Below, one piece after another: positions 34,111-47,880 of a DNA stretch of 64,000 nt. The DNA comes from Pinus tabuliformis. Taxonomy: Eukaryota; Streptophyta; Pinopsida; Pinales; Pinaceae. Every line of letters starts with the position of its first letter. Position 1 is the first letter of the stretch. The DNA lies in NCBI GenBank assembly GCA_031772625.1, contig CM062818.1:210173742-210237741 (forward strand). Reading direction: 5' to 3'. The position numbers and the translations under genes were made by a program. The notes under the pieces were generated by a model. That model was not told where the DNA came from, did no database searches, and worked only from the letters and a program-made list of their open reading frames with translations.

Positions 34111-36565
34111 CTTTGGTGGTGGGCCTAAGAGTTACAGGGAATTCAATGTTTTATTATTTTTTATTGTATAATTTGAAATTTGTTCTTATTGAGTGGATGT
34201 GTTGGGAAGGTAATTGTTTTGTTGTAGGTTAAGTATTAACTTCGTCAATTTGAGGATGATGGGAGATGTGATATTTTTGGATTTTATTTATAAAGGTATA
34301 AAATTAAATAATAATGTTCACTATAAAGTGTTTGTATTAAGGAGTGGTGTTGAGATAATGACATTTTCAAAATTAAGTTTAAAGAAGAAAGTTACAATTC
34401 AGATGTAAATGAAATTTTAAGATTTATTTATATACAAATTTATTGGATAAAGTGTTTTTGTTTAAAAGATTTACATCATAATAATAATAATAATAATTAG
34501 ATAATGATATCTTCATAATACTGCAAGTTGGATTTAAAGAAGAATGTTACATTTCACATGTGAACCAAACTTTAAGCTTTAACAATGTAAACACTTATTG
34601 GATAGAGCTTTCTTATTTTAAGGATTCACAAAATGATAAAATTTGTTTTGATCAACTCCTTGATTAGGGAATGCTTACAATGTTATAAATAAACTGTAAA
34701 TTTATTTATTAATTTAGTCATAGCATTTATATACTCTTTCAATTTTCATAAAAAAATGTAAACTCTTTTAGTAGTGTAACCATAACTTTATTATAAGCAT
34801 ATTACATATATAATGTATTGTACTTTTTAGATTTTTATTTTTCTTTATTAATTATTTTATTCATGAGATGTTTGTAGTTTTTTTTTCCACAAAGAAAAAT
34901 TGTAATTTCCATTAATATGTTGAAAATTACATATTGTAGATGCTTAAAGAAGCATATGTTGTAAAGTGTGGTGGTAACTTTCAGATGTTCTTGTACAAAA
35001 AATCTCATAAGGTAGTCTAGTTATAATTACATAATTAAAAGTCAACTCTAGATATATACATATAAAATGTATTGGGTGCAAAATTTTGTCTGTAGCTCAA
35101 AAAACCCATGAAATCGGGGTTGTCCATCCTTTGATCAATGTATGAGCTGTGGTAGTACTGATAGATCTGGTCCATAAATCAACCATAGAACCCTAGGCTA
35201 GATCTCTTCCTCTTTGGATAATTGGTGGGAAATCTGATTAAGTTTCCTCTAGGTGTGATGACAAAAGATAGAATCAAAATGAGATTTCAAAAGTAAAGCA
35301 TCATCAAGTATATTCCTTAGTGTGTGCACATGACAAGTAGATCTATTGTTGAACCATTTGATGATGATATTAGAGTCCCCAAATATTTGTATATGCCTAG
35401 ACTCTTCTAATGCAAATGATTTTGTTCATAAATTTTAACATTTCTTTAAAAAATATTCTTAGTTTCACTTTTATCTATATATATAGAATATTTGTAAACA
35501 CACAATATTTTGAATTATAATGAAAAGTTAAAAAAATTAGTTGAATAAAATTGATAAGGGAAAATAAAATATATATTGTGTTAAAATTAACCTAAAATAT
35601 TAAAAAAAATAAAAATATCTATAATATTCATATATAACTTTATTTATTTATATATTATTTTATTTTATTTTATTTTGTAATTTACAAAATATTCATTATA
35701 TTAAAATAAAGAATATTTAACATAAAATATTTATATTAATAAAAATGTTATATATATATGAGAGTGAATTGTGGTGAATTTGGTCACTTTACTTACATAA
35801 AATTATTTAATTCTTTATTTTATAATATTAAGTTTTTATCAAATTATTATACATGATTGTTAGTTCTAGACGTTCTATATTCATTTATATTATGATATAT
35901 TATTCAGTTTAATCTATATTTACTAGTTTATATTATAATATATTATTGAGCATAATTTTTTTTTTATTTATATTATTCAGTTAAAAGAAATTAAATGTTT
36001 CTTTAAGTTGAGAGTGGTGTAATATGATTGTAATAATTTGGTAAAATTGTATAAGAATTTTATTGATAAATATTAGTAAGAAAAATTAAATTATAATAAA
36101 GGAGTTACTATTTTTATTGACATTTAAATTGATAAGTTAGATGATTCTTTAGAAGATACATGTTGTGTGGGATTGACTCTCTTTGGTATATTAGTTATCT
36201 CTCTTTATGACAATGATATTGTTCTTATTATGAAGAGCCCCTATGACCCCAATAATCAACTAAAATTTGCACCTATCAAAATTCATTAAAAAAAATAAAA
36301 AAATATATATGATAATTAAATCCAAAACTATCACCTATGATACTTTCATAAGTGACAACAATAGCTTTGAGGAAGTTCCTTCATATAAATATATTGCAAT
36401 CCATATTCATCATAAGCTCAATTAGAATTATAGTGTTAAGAAAATGATAAATGATTTGTAAAAAACTTATTATGCCCTTGTGATGACCTCAATATTACAA
36501 CAAGGATGTTAGAACGCCTTAGGGCTCAACTTTAATTATCAACGAGGGGTATGTACAAAATGAAG
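34111..36565. other. AT-rich intergenic, no gene recognised
   Basis: Strongly AT-rich, with (ATA)n and (TTTTA)n runs (about 34483-34497 and 35655-35680). No coding or RNA gene signal on either strand. Confidence 0.5.
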
Positions 36566-37080
36566 AGGGGAGTTTGAGTGAACCTTAAGAACTTATAAAT
36601 TCATCCTTTTTTTCATGGAGAAGAAAAGGAGAGTGATTTTGAGACTTGTTTGCAGATGCTGAGCCAGAGGGGCAGTTCTTGTTTTCAGTGTATCTTGGCT
36701 ATCTGGAGGCGGAATTGGGAACTGAGATAGGTGTTGGAAAGCTAGGAGAGAGAGATTTATGTTGAAAGAGACTAGAAGTGCCTATGTGCAAATTCAGTCA
36801 AGTTTCTTCTATGTAAAATACCTCTTTTGATCAATCGTAATAAAGTAGATGTCCATCTTGAAAGCGGACCCAGAGACGTAGTCCATCAGGGACGAACACC
36901 GTAATCAATGTTTGATATCTTCTATCTTTGTTTTTGCTATGAATTCATGTTAAATTATGTTTATTGAGTTTTTGGTTAAGTCTTAAATCAAATTCTTTCC
37001 ATTAGTCTCCCACATTCAACACTTAAGGTTAACGCTCAATTCACCGCTGGAAAATAATCAATTCTACTTTAGCTTAGTTT
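36566..37080 (+). repeat. LTR part, left (element 3)
   Basis: Similar to 42003-42519 over about 515 bp. The match breaks just after GCTTAGTTT at 37080. Confidence 0.8.
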
Positions 37081-40000
37081 GCATTTTGTAGAATTTTTTC
37101 GAGCGAATGTTAACAAGGTCAAGGTCAAAACATGGTGAAGGAACACTTGAGGAGTTCAATGCGGAAATTGGACATAAATCGATAATGACATGATTTGATG
37201 CAGGTGAAACTCTTGAAATAAATATGAGCGAGGAAAAGTCTCACAAAGTGTTTTTGAGCATGCAACAGATGTTGGGAGAACTCTATGAAGATAAGAAGGT
37301 GAGAGATGCAACTTCTTCTTCAAATACATCGAATAAGGACAAGGAAAAATGCAAGGCTTATAAACTTCCTTCTCCTCCATCATCTCCATCATCATCCTCT
37401 TCTTATTCTTCTTCCAATTTAGATTCTGAAATAGAAAAGAAACCTAAGAAATCATCTCTTTTGAAACTTGATGTATAATTTGAGCTACCTATTTATGGTG
37501 ACGAAAAGAATCCTAAAAAGTTAAATAAATCGATTAAGAAGTTAGAAGTGTATTTTCATATTTAGAAAGTTTCTGATGTTAAAACGAAAATTCAGTTAGC
37601 TACACTTAGAATGGGGAGAAAAAATGTAATCTGGTGGGAAATTAAAACTCAAATAGATGTAAAGAGGAAAGTTAAGTTCATCTCTTCATCGTATAAGTTT
37701 TTAAAATCTCTCAAGAAACAATTCTATCCTTTGGGATACATATAACAAGCTCCTAGTGATTGGCATCATTTGAGACAAGGTAAAGGGCAGCAGGAGTTCG
37801 GGAAGAAATATTTGGAACTTGGTATTCCATTAGATACACATGAAACTTTATTAAAGTACATTAGACGTTTACATTCATATTTACAGTGTACATTATTGAT
37901 GTTTAATCCCGATGAATTTGATGTAGTGTGTGTTCAAGCCATACATATTGAATTAGGTGGCAGACCATTCAAGGTTTCACAGAAACCATCCAAGTAGTTG
38001 CAAATCAAGGAATCTAGAGACAACAAGAGGAAGATTAATTTGAAGGGAAATATATGAACAACAACTCAGAAGGAAAGTGAAATACCTACTTGTACTCATT
38101 ACCAGAGGATTGGACATGATGAATCCAAATGTTGGAAACTTCACCCAAAACTCAGACCAAAGAAGTTCTAGAAGAATAAAGGTGAAAATAATCCTAATGT
38201 AGCAATCGAACAAGATCTAGGCTCTCACTCAAGTGATGAAAGGAAAATAACTGCAATGGTTTCGATAGGTAAAAATTCTAATGCTGGTTCAAGTTCTAGT
38301 ACTTCTGCATCTTCTTCAAACATAAATCATCTGAATGAGGATAAAAGGTTTGAATTATTCCATATAAGGATAACACCTAAGCACAAGAAAATAGATACAT
38401 TATTTGATAGTGGATCACAAGAAAATTTAATATCTGAATATTTAGTTAAGAAATTGGGTTTGGAGACATAGAATCATCCAAGACCATACCCATTAGGTTG
38501 GCTAAATAAAGAAACTCAAATTAATGTCACAAAGGAGTGTCAGTTAAAATTTGTCATCACAACTAATTACATTGATGAAGTGGATTTAGATGTGATTCCA
38601 GCAAACATATGTGGAGTAGTGCTAAGCAGTCCTTATCTCTATGACTGTGATGTAGTGTTTCATAGGAAAAAGCATAAATATCACCTTAAGAAATATGGGA
38701 TTTAATATATTGTGAGGGCACATAAACTCAACTCACACTTGGATTTAGTTTCAGTTAATCAGATGAAGTGATTAATAAGTTCAAGTAAGAGATATGTACT
38801 CATGGTTGTAAAAGAACAACATAAAGTCAACGTGATGCTTTTTCAGGTTGTGAATCTCAGTTTAAATATAGATTTGTTAAAATGGTAGGTTCTTTCCAAA
38901 ATCTATTTAAAGAACCAAAAAATCTTCCTCTTAAGTGAGAAATACAACATGAGATACAATTGACGTCTGATGCCCCTCTTCCTAATATCATAATGTATCC
39001 CATGTCGGTTATAGTGAACAAAGAGATAAAGAAACAAATCCAGGAATTGATTTAAAAGGGTTTCATTCAACCTAATTCATCTCCATGTGGTTCACCTATA
39101 ATTTTGGTTCCTAAGAAGGACGAGACATGGAGAATGTTTGTTGAGTTTAGGGCCTTAAATAAAATCACAATTAAAAATAGGTATCTTTTAGTCGATCAAC
39201 TGAAAAATGTTGTTTATCTCACTATGTTAGAATTGTGAACTGGGTACCATCAATTCGCATTGCAGAAAATGACACCCGGAAAACTGCATTCAAAACTAGG
39301 TAGGGACTATTTGAATGGTTAGTACTGCCTTTTGGGTTTTGTAACGCACCAACAACTTTCATACGGGTTATGAATGATGTATTCTGCCCATACATTGATC
39401 AATTTGTCATAATATACTTAGATGATATTCTGAATTTCAGTTCTAGTATGGAAGAGCATGTTAGGCATGTTAAGCAGGTTTTTGAAGTGTTGCACACGGA
39501 AAAATTGTACCTTAAACTTTCCAAATGTGAGTTTGGGAAAACTTCACTGAATTATATTGGTTACATAGTTGGAGGTATAAGTTTGAAAATAGATCCAGCT
39601 AAAATTGATGTGATTGTTAAGTGGCCAAGACCACAGAATGTGACTGAATTTAGAAGTTTCATAGGTGCAATTCAGTATTGGAGGAAATTTATTGCTCATT
39701 TTTCTTTGACTGCATCAACGTTACATGCTTTAACAAGTTCTAAAGTTCCCTTTCTGTGGGGAGGAAAACAAAAAAGATCTTTTGATACACTTAAGCAGAA
39801 AATATTCACAACACCAATCTTAGATTTATTGGATCTTCAACAACCATTCGAAATTGAAACAGATTGCTAGTGGTTATGCAATGGGTGTAATCTTACTTCA
39901 AAAAGGGAAGCCAATTTGTTTTCATTCTGAAAATTTTTCTAAGGTAGTAATGAATTATCCGACATATGATAAAGAACTATTTTTTTTGGTTGAAAGTGTT

Positions 40001-42002
40001 ACGAAATGGAAACATTATTTAATGGGTAAGGAAATAGTGATTCACACAGATCATCGAAAACTTTATTTCCTTCAGTCTCAAACTAAGTTGCAACAATCTA
40101 GTCATTACAGATGGATGGGATTTCTTCAACAATTTCACTTAGTAATTAAGTACAAGAAAGGTGTCACAAACAAAGTAGATGATATGTTGTCTAGACCATA
40201 TTTGAGTGCTTCAATAGTGTTGTAGAATAGTTATTTAAAACATGAAAGTTATATAGAAAAATATAGTACAGATGTTGATTTCAAAGATATTCATGAATCA
40301 CTAACTCATGGTGCTCAGGTGGAAGAAGTAAATTATCATATTCATGAGAGGTTGTTATATCATCTAGGTAAGTTGTGCATACCACAAACAGAAAGAGCGA
40401 ATGTCATTTAGGAAGCACATTCTTCTCACATTTTAGGACATTTTGGAGTAAGCAAAACAATGGCACAAATCCAAAGGTATTGTTACTAGCCTCGCATGTA
40501 TGGAACAATTGTTAAGTACATTAAATGATGTGTCATGTGTTCAAACAACAAGCCAAGCAATAGAAATATTGATTTTTACATGCGACTTCTAGTTCCTAAT
40601 TTACAACCATGGGACATCATTTCCATGGATTTTGTTGGAGGACTTCCTATTTCTGAGAGAGGGCATGACTACATGTATGTTGTGGCTGATAAATTCAAGA
40701 AGATGTTCCTTCTTGTTCCGTGAAAAAAACAAGTGACAATTGAACAATCTACAAAGATTTTCTTTGAATAGGTATGGGTTCATTTTGGGTTACCTACTTC
40801 TATTATTTCTGATTGAGACACTTGTTTTGTAGGAGACTTTTGGTCCAGTTTGTGGGGACTCATGGACCAAATCTGAAGAAGAGCACAAATTTTCATCCAC
40901 GGATCGAAGGACAGACGTAAGTGGTGAACAGAACAGTCATACATATTCTCTGAGGTTGCTACAGTAAACATCCTAAGTTGTGGGATGAATATTTACCTTA
41001 TGTGCAACATGCTTAAAATACATTCTTCAACTAATCAATGGCCATTTGAAACATGTTTTTGGTATCTACCAAAGTCGCCGATGGATTTCATGTTCGGTGA
41101 AGGGGATAAAGTGGGTGAACACGATGATGCAAAAAAAGTGGTTAAGTTCATTAAACGGATACAATAGATACATGAAGTAGTCTAGGATTAGTTAGAGAAG
41201 AGTGAGGCCAAGTACAAAATGCACCTTGAGAAGAGTTAGTCTAGTTTGTGCAGGGAGTCTAGTTCATCTTTAGTTTCGTCAGCTTCACCAGTGTTCTTCA
41301 TTACTTGGTGTTGGTTACTTCTTCATGGTGTTTTTATTATGGTCTCGGTTAATGTCACAATATGCAATTTTTTTGTAATGGGTTATTTTTAATAAGGTTA
41401 AAACCTAGTGCTAAACCTTAGCACTAAACTAATGTAATAAGCCTATGCTAAAAACCTAAAGAACCAATCCTAAGCTTAAAACCCATTCAGAACATGTATT
41501 AAAAAAGAAAACTTAATACAATACCACAATAGCTAATTGTGGACTTAAACTGTCTCAGAGATGTTAGACATGTGAATGCAACAGAGACCGCACAGTTAAC
41601 CGTGTGGGGAGAAGATTGTAGCGGAGGTTGTGACCATCGGGGTTTGTAGAACATGTGAACAGGTTGTTGACAGTGTCGAGAACTGTCAGGTGGAAGCCAA
41701 AACCGTCGGAAGTTCTACGTTGGCACATGCACATTCACTGCGAGTATATTGGAACCACTAGACTATTCCACCAGGTGGCGGCTTATGGTTAGACCGCCTG
41801 GACACATGCCTCAGTTCCGATTCTGCACAGTTAGCCTAAAGGCCAATGGTGTTTTTATAACCAAAGTGTATTTTTGGCTTTTTTTGTGGTTTTTGTTCTA
41901 AATTAATTCAACCACCATGTAACCTTATCATAAGGTGTCCTCTTGTAACAATATTGAGACATTCGACACTTAAAGAAGCACATTCATGCCTAAGTTTTGC
42001 AT

Positions 42003-42519
42003 GAGGGAGTTTGAGTGAACCTTAACAACTTATAAATTCATCCTTTGTTCATGGAGAAGAAAAGGCTAGTGATTTTGAGACTTGTATGTAGATGCTGAGC
42101 CAGAGAGACAGTTCTTACTTTCAGTGTATCTTGGTCATCCAGAGGCAGAATTGGGAACCGAGACAAGTGTTAGAAATCTAGGAGAGAGATATTTTTGTTG
42201 ATAGAGACCACAAGTTCCTGTATGCACATTAAGTCTAGTGTTTTTTCTCTCTAAAATACATATTTATATCAATCCTAATAAAGTGGATGCCCATATTGAA
42301 AGTGGACCCGGAGATGTAGTCCATCAGGGACAAACTCCATAATCAAATTTTTATATCTTCTATCTCTTTTTTTGCCGCAAATTGATGTTTAATTATGTTT
42401 CTTAAGTTTTTTTATTAAGTCTTAAACCAACTACTTTCCTTTAGTCTTCCACATTTACCACTTAAGGTTAACGATTAATTCATTGTTGGCAAATAATCAA
42501 TTCTACTTCAGTTTAGTTT
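42003..42519 (+). repeat. LTR part, right (element 3)
   Basis: Similar to 36566-37080. The real LTR probably begins further left, somewhere after about 41300, but I cannot fix its start. Confidence 0.8.
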
Positions 42520-45500
42520 ATGACCAATATTAGATCAACCCGTATGGCATGTTTTGCATGGTTCTTGTATTTCTCATAACAACAATTTATTTCTTGTATA
42601 ATCATTTCCTTAGTTCATTTCTTTTATCTTTCATTTGTTTAGTCTATTTTAATTGTGTTATATGTTGAGCATGAATTTCTTCATTTCCTATAACATCATT
42701 CCAATCCTTGTAGTAGCATTATAGTTCACGAAGTATCGCTTTTTTTCTTGTACAATAATTTCTCAAACCCTATTTCAAGCACTTTTATGTTCTTTTACTA
42801 TCATTAAAAGAGCTATGTTATCCATGGATTACTTCATCCTTATTTCAAAAGGGATTATTTTGTTGTTCTATAATTTATTTATTGCTTCGACAGAATACTA
42901 TAATGTAGGATTTTATTTATTTATTTTTACAACAACTTAAGTAAACGCGACTATGTCTTTCAACAAGTTATTTCTCTATTGTGAATAAACAACTTAAATC
43001 ATTTCACTTGGATTTGCAACTTTGTATTCTACTTCTTGTAATATTACATCATAACTTTGCTTATTCTTAAGATAAGCATGGATGGTTCAATGGGTTACAA
43101 GATCCCTTGAATTATGTTTTGCAACCTTATTTCAAGTATTTTAGATTTTATCTTCAATTTAGTTCCATATTTCCTTTTAATAGCATTGATTTACTTAGTA
43201 GTATGTTTTACTTGATGAAGTAACCCTTCTAGTCCTAGGTATAAACACATTTATTTTACCTAGATAGGTGCGTTTGTATGGTGTTTACACTTATAGTGAA
43301 TAGCACCTCTCAAATTTGTACATACTCCTAGTTGAAATTTAAATTTGTAACTTCATGAGTGAAACATTATTGTTGCTATTTTTTGGCACATCAAATTCCT
43401 AGTAATAATTAGGGAAAATTTAGTCATCCATAAACAATAATAACATCTACCATTGTAAAAAATAAAAAATATTGCATTTCACAATATCCACATGCACCAT
43501 AGGGCATTAAACTCAAGGCATAAATTCCTCATGATGCAAAACCACCAACCACTTTTTACAATGTAGGAATCTATTTTCTAGTCTCTTTGGTGTAATAAGT
43601 ATATCTTGATTTTGAAATTTTATTTCCCCTTACTAGATCACAAATGAGGTGAAATTCAACTTAGAAATAGATTGGTGATTGTCTAAAACCAAGTAAAAGG
43701 TCAATTGTAAATCTCCCCTATTTATGATTTTTTTCATAAGCGATAACTTTGGTAAGAATTTTTCAAGTCATTTTATATTCCCAAGGCTTCTTACGTGATA
43801 ATATTAGGTGGTATGGTTATTTAACATGAGTCTCTTTCCCTTGGATGCAATTCTCCACCTTTTCATTAATGTCTCAACTTGTAGGATATTAGATTTTTCA
43901 AATAACATTAGTATACATAATACATGAAGCACATCAATTGAAATAAATCATAAGAGAAGGTACACCATGAAGGGTACATCAATATTGAAATTTGCTACAA
44001 AATAATACTCATTTCTTTCATCCAAAAGATAGTCATAGTAATCATAAAGTAATAACATAAGTTTCAAGGTCCAACATAACCAATCAAATAAAGAAGTTAG
44101 CAAGGGGATGTTGAGTCCAAAATATAATCTCCTAACAACACTCATAGGTCACATAATAACTAACCAACAAAAAATCAATATCAATATAGCCATTACTACC
44201 TTATGGGGTGTTCTAGTTTGTCCTCCTCAAAAAAGGCTACAAACTTGGAACAATGTAAATACCAAATGAAAAAGAAAAAATTCTCATTTTTTAGTTTAAT
44301 TCCTAGGCATCATATTCCTTAATCATATCATTACATTAAATCATTTACATCAATAAATGTTATTAAAATAATTAAAAGTAACAATATCATCAATAAAATA
44401 AATTACATATTTTATTTTTCACAAAAATGAGTATGATTTATATTAAAATTTGTTCCTAAGTGCAACAGTTACTCAGGAAATGAGGTACATGATTTCTTCT
44501 GAGAATTGATCCTCTAGTGAGGAGATTACTGAAATCACCAGAATAATATCTATAGAAGTTATTGAGGTTTTATGACAAAAGGAGTAGAGCTTATAAACTT
44601 TTCAAGAAAAGTTTCACATTTAAATAGAGAATACATCAAAATAATGAGTGGGTTTCTTCACCTAGAAGTTGATTGAGGTTAGGAAGAGATCTTTCTACAT
44701 ACCTATTGGAGGCACTTGATTCTGAATTATGGATTTTCATGATCTACATGTTAATTTGTAGGTCACCACTTTGTTGACAAAGAGCATCCACCACATCATC
44801 TTGATGGGCCACTATGCTTTTTAGATCTTGAATTCCCTCCATAATATTAATGATAGTTCATATTTGAAATTACAACTTCATATTAGTGTCCATGATGTCT
44901 AGTTGTAGGCAATCTAACCTTTGGGTGAAATTCATGCACAAAGTTCACCCCTTTCTCTAGAGTGTATGTTAACACTAGAAAATTGTACACATGTTCGCAC
45001 AATCCAAAAGACGCTATAAAACATTCAACATAATGAATAGGTGAAGATTTTCTAGTTGAAGACATCATGAAGTTTAAAAAATTTAGTTTCTCCTAAGGTC
45101 CAAAGTTTATAAGGTTAAAAAATTTAGCGTGCCATGAATATTTATTCAATAGTCGTGTGCACACAAAAGTTCCTTCGAAAGATGTGCGGTCAAAGAAACT
45201 AATGACTCAGCGAATTCGGGACCAATTAAGACACTTGGAGGCAATTCTCTGACATTATCTAAGTTTAAGATAACTGAATTTGAGTCACCTTGAAGATATG
45301 CAACCATCAACAGAATTATGTTGTCCTACTCATGAATCACTGTCATTCATGAACCAAGAGAGGGAAGAAGAGTTCAAAAAATTCTATATAAAAAGGCCAT
45401 GGGAGAGCCGAAATATGAGACATTGCTATGATGGCCAAATTGCTATTAGAGAAAACCAACATTCCATTGTTGAAGCCAAATAAAGTAAGAACACTAGCAT

Positions 45501-45680
45501 GTTGGCCATATTGATTCTAAGTAATCCACCATCTTAGTGAGAGAAGAAGAGTCCACCATTGGAGAGTCCTCATACTTCTTTGAGAGAGAGGAGAAACTTG
45601 CAAAGAGATTGAGGAAAAGAATCCCCTTTCTGAGGATTTTTGAGCACCATAGCTCAGATAATTCTCTTCAAGTGTCTAAG
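42520..45680. other. Intergenic, no gene recognised
   Basis: AT-rich, with no recognised domain. A 67-codon frame at 45280-45483 has no family features. Old non-coding element debris is likely. Confidence 0.45.
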
Positions 45681-47880
45681 TGTAACACCCTCATCCCACA
45701 TCTACCCAAGTAACCGTCCAAATGGGGTAAATATGAAATAGAGGCCACTATAATGAGATTCAACATATTAAGTGACCTTAAGGTAGTGGAATCAAAGGAA
45801 ACATACCACAGAAACCCTCCAAATCAACAACATGACTCCCAAGAGCCTACCCAATCACTCATGTAAGTATCCTACCCAATCACTCATGTAAGGAGCCTAC
45901 CCAATCACTCAAGTAACCAACCACTTAGATCAACTAAAGTTTTATACCACTAAACCCCGTGTGCTCCCTTGATATGGGCAAGCATGTGTCTAGGATGCTC
46001 CATACGCTCCCACAACATGGATATGCATGTGCTTAGGGACTTTTTTTTGCCCAGTGTTGTGCCCACATCTCCGTGATTTGAAACACTTTTTCAGGCATAG
46101 ATCCCAAGTAATTTCCAAAAACTCAATGAAAATTTCAGAAATGAATTTACAAAACATAAAAATGATGCATTTGAAAAATCAAGGACAAGGTCTAGACTAG
46201 ACCCCTACTAGCCATGACAAGAATTCTGTCAAACATGTCACAAATATGTAATCTAAATGTGTAAAAAATATATCTGAGCATAGGTGTCTCATACTTATCT
46301 CAGAATTGTTAAGAAACTTTGCTCCCTTATATCATTAGCTTCATTATCATTTATTAGGTCATCGATATATTATTCATTCATTTACAAATAAAAACATGAG
46401 GAGATCCATACATCATCATTGCCATAAAATATGCTTATAACCAGCATAATAACCACATAAATATAAAGGATACATCAGCCATAGAATCCACCTATAAACC
46501 AATACATTTACACATAAGATATCAAGGAAAGAACCTCTTATTAATGAATGCAAAAGCCAACTTGTGATGAGACTACCATGTTCCACCTGACCATAGAATG
46601 GCTGAGCTAATTTTCTGTTTAGCCTTTCACCACCATGCCATATTCTAAGCATGAATGTGAGATTCAAACCAAAAGAACCAACTAGGGCATCCCGAGGTTA
46701 AACCACCTCACCATCATCAATAGAAGCAAGGCTTTACCGTAATCCACATTGGACCGCTGGGCAAAAATAATAAACAAGTAATAATAGGATTTACCACGAT
46801 CTCCACCAGATCACTAGGCCAAAACAAGCATGGATGCCATCGAATTTATCCACCTACACCCTGAGGAATTTTCCTGTCTCCTAGTCTCTCAGGCTTTACC
46901 GTAATCCATAGTCCGATCTAGGGATCACTAGGTCCTAAATTGAGACTCCACCCTCTAGGCTTTACCTTATATCCAATCATTAACTCACAAGGATTCTTAG
47001 ACCTAATCAAGGTAAACCACCTCTAGGGTTTACCGTATATCCCACCATTCACCAGTCGAGGATTCCTAGGCCCACCGAGGCAACACAAAATCTAGCTTTA
47101 TTGAAACCCACAATCCAATTTAGGGGTTACTAGGCCATGTGTTCTATTTTTAAGAGATTGACCTCACTCAGCTTTGAATCCATTCAACAATTTAGCTCAA
47201 CCAAAACATCAGAAACCCATCACACCATGGATATCTGGAAATGGTAAGGTTAGGCTTAAAACAGTGTCACACTTGGAAAAACCCATGCCATAACAACAAA
47301 GAGCCACATGCAATAGCATGCATGCCAAATCTAGAATAGAAAACACACATGAAAATAAATATTTGTAAAGAATCCTATTGTAGTTGCATGATCCTGCTCT
47401 TCCTCACTTGCTCCTTCCTTCCTCTTGCCTTCTTTCTTTTCTTGATCCAATGCCAAAGATCTCCAATAAATGTTAAGTGCCCAAGAGTGAGAGAGAGAGA
47501 ATAATGAGAGATCTCCAAAACTGAAATGACAATAGGTACCAACTAATCCTCAGAATCCTTTTTATCGATTAGGCCTCTATTTTCTTCATTTTACATTATT
47601 TTCCTTCATTTTCCTCCTCAAAAGCAACCTGAGATTGTTCGCCTTGATTTTCTCCTAATTTTAATTATTTTCATAACTAAATGTGCCAAAAATGTTATTT
47701 TTCCTTTCCGAAGCCTTAGCCATTTCCTTTGCTAATTTCCTTAGTCATAATAAACCAATGAACACCCACACTAGGATGTCTTTCCCAACATTCAACTTGG
47801 AATAAGTCTCCCATCAACCGTGGCTATTAATTTTCCTTTATTAACTTTTATTACATGAAATTTTCACGAGGGTTGTTACA
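45681..47880 (-). repeat. 3' LTR of gypsy element 4
   Basis: 2200 bp, TGTAAC...GTTACA, flanked on the right by a purine tract. It is the uninterrupted relative of the LTR at 11371-26042 and fixes where the DNA transposon entered. Confidence 0.9.
45845..45916. repeat. Three-copy 28-bp tandem repeat in the LTR
   Basis: CCTACCCAATCACTCATGTA and close variants recur three times at a period of about 28 bp. The LTR at 11371 lacks it, so it arose after the two copies separated. Confidence 0.75.

Larger units (their letters stand above)
36566..42519 (+). mobile_element. Ty3/gypsy LTR retrotransposon fossil (element 3)
   Basis: The matching LTR parts are 36566-37080 and 42003-42519; shared phrases include GAGTTTGAGTGAACCTTAA, GTAGTCCATCAGGGAC, and CACTTAAGGTTAACG. 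In between, in order: gag-like segment (37224-38000), knuckle (about 38090-38150), protease (FDSGSQENLIS, about 38400), reverse transcriptase (about 38940-39570, IIYLDDILNFSS), RNase H (39620-40225, IHTDHRKLYFL), and integrase (about 40400-41170, WDIISMDFVGGLP). The left LTR lacks the part that corresponds to 41300-42002, or that part is not LTR. Broken, with many interruptions. No target duplication was found. Confidence 0.85.
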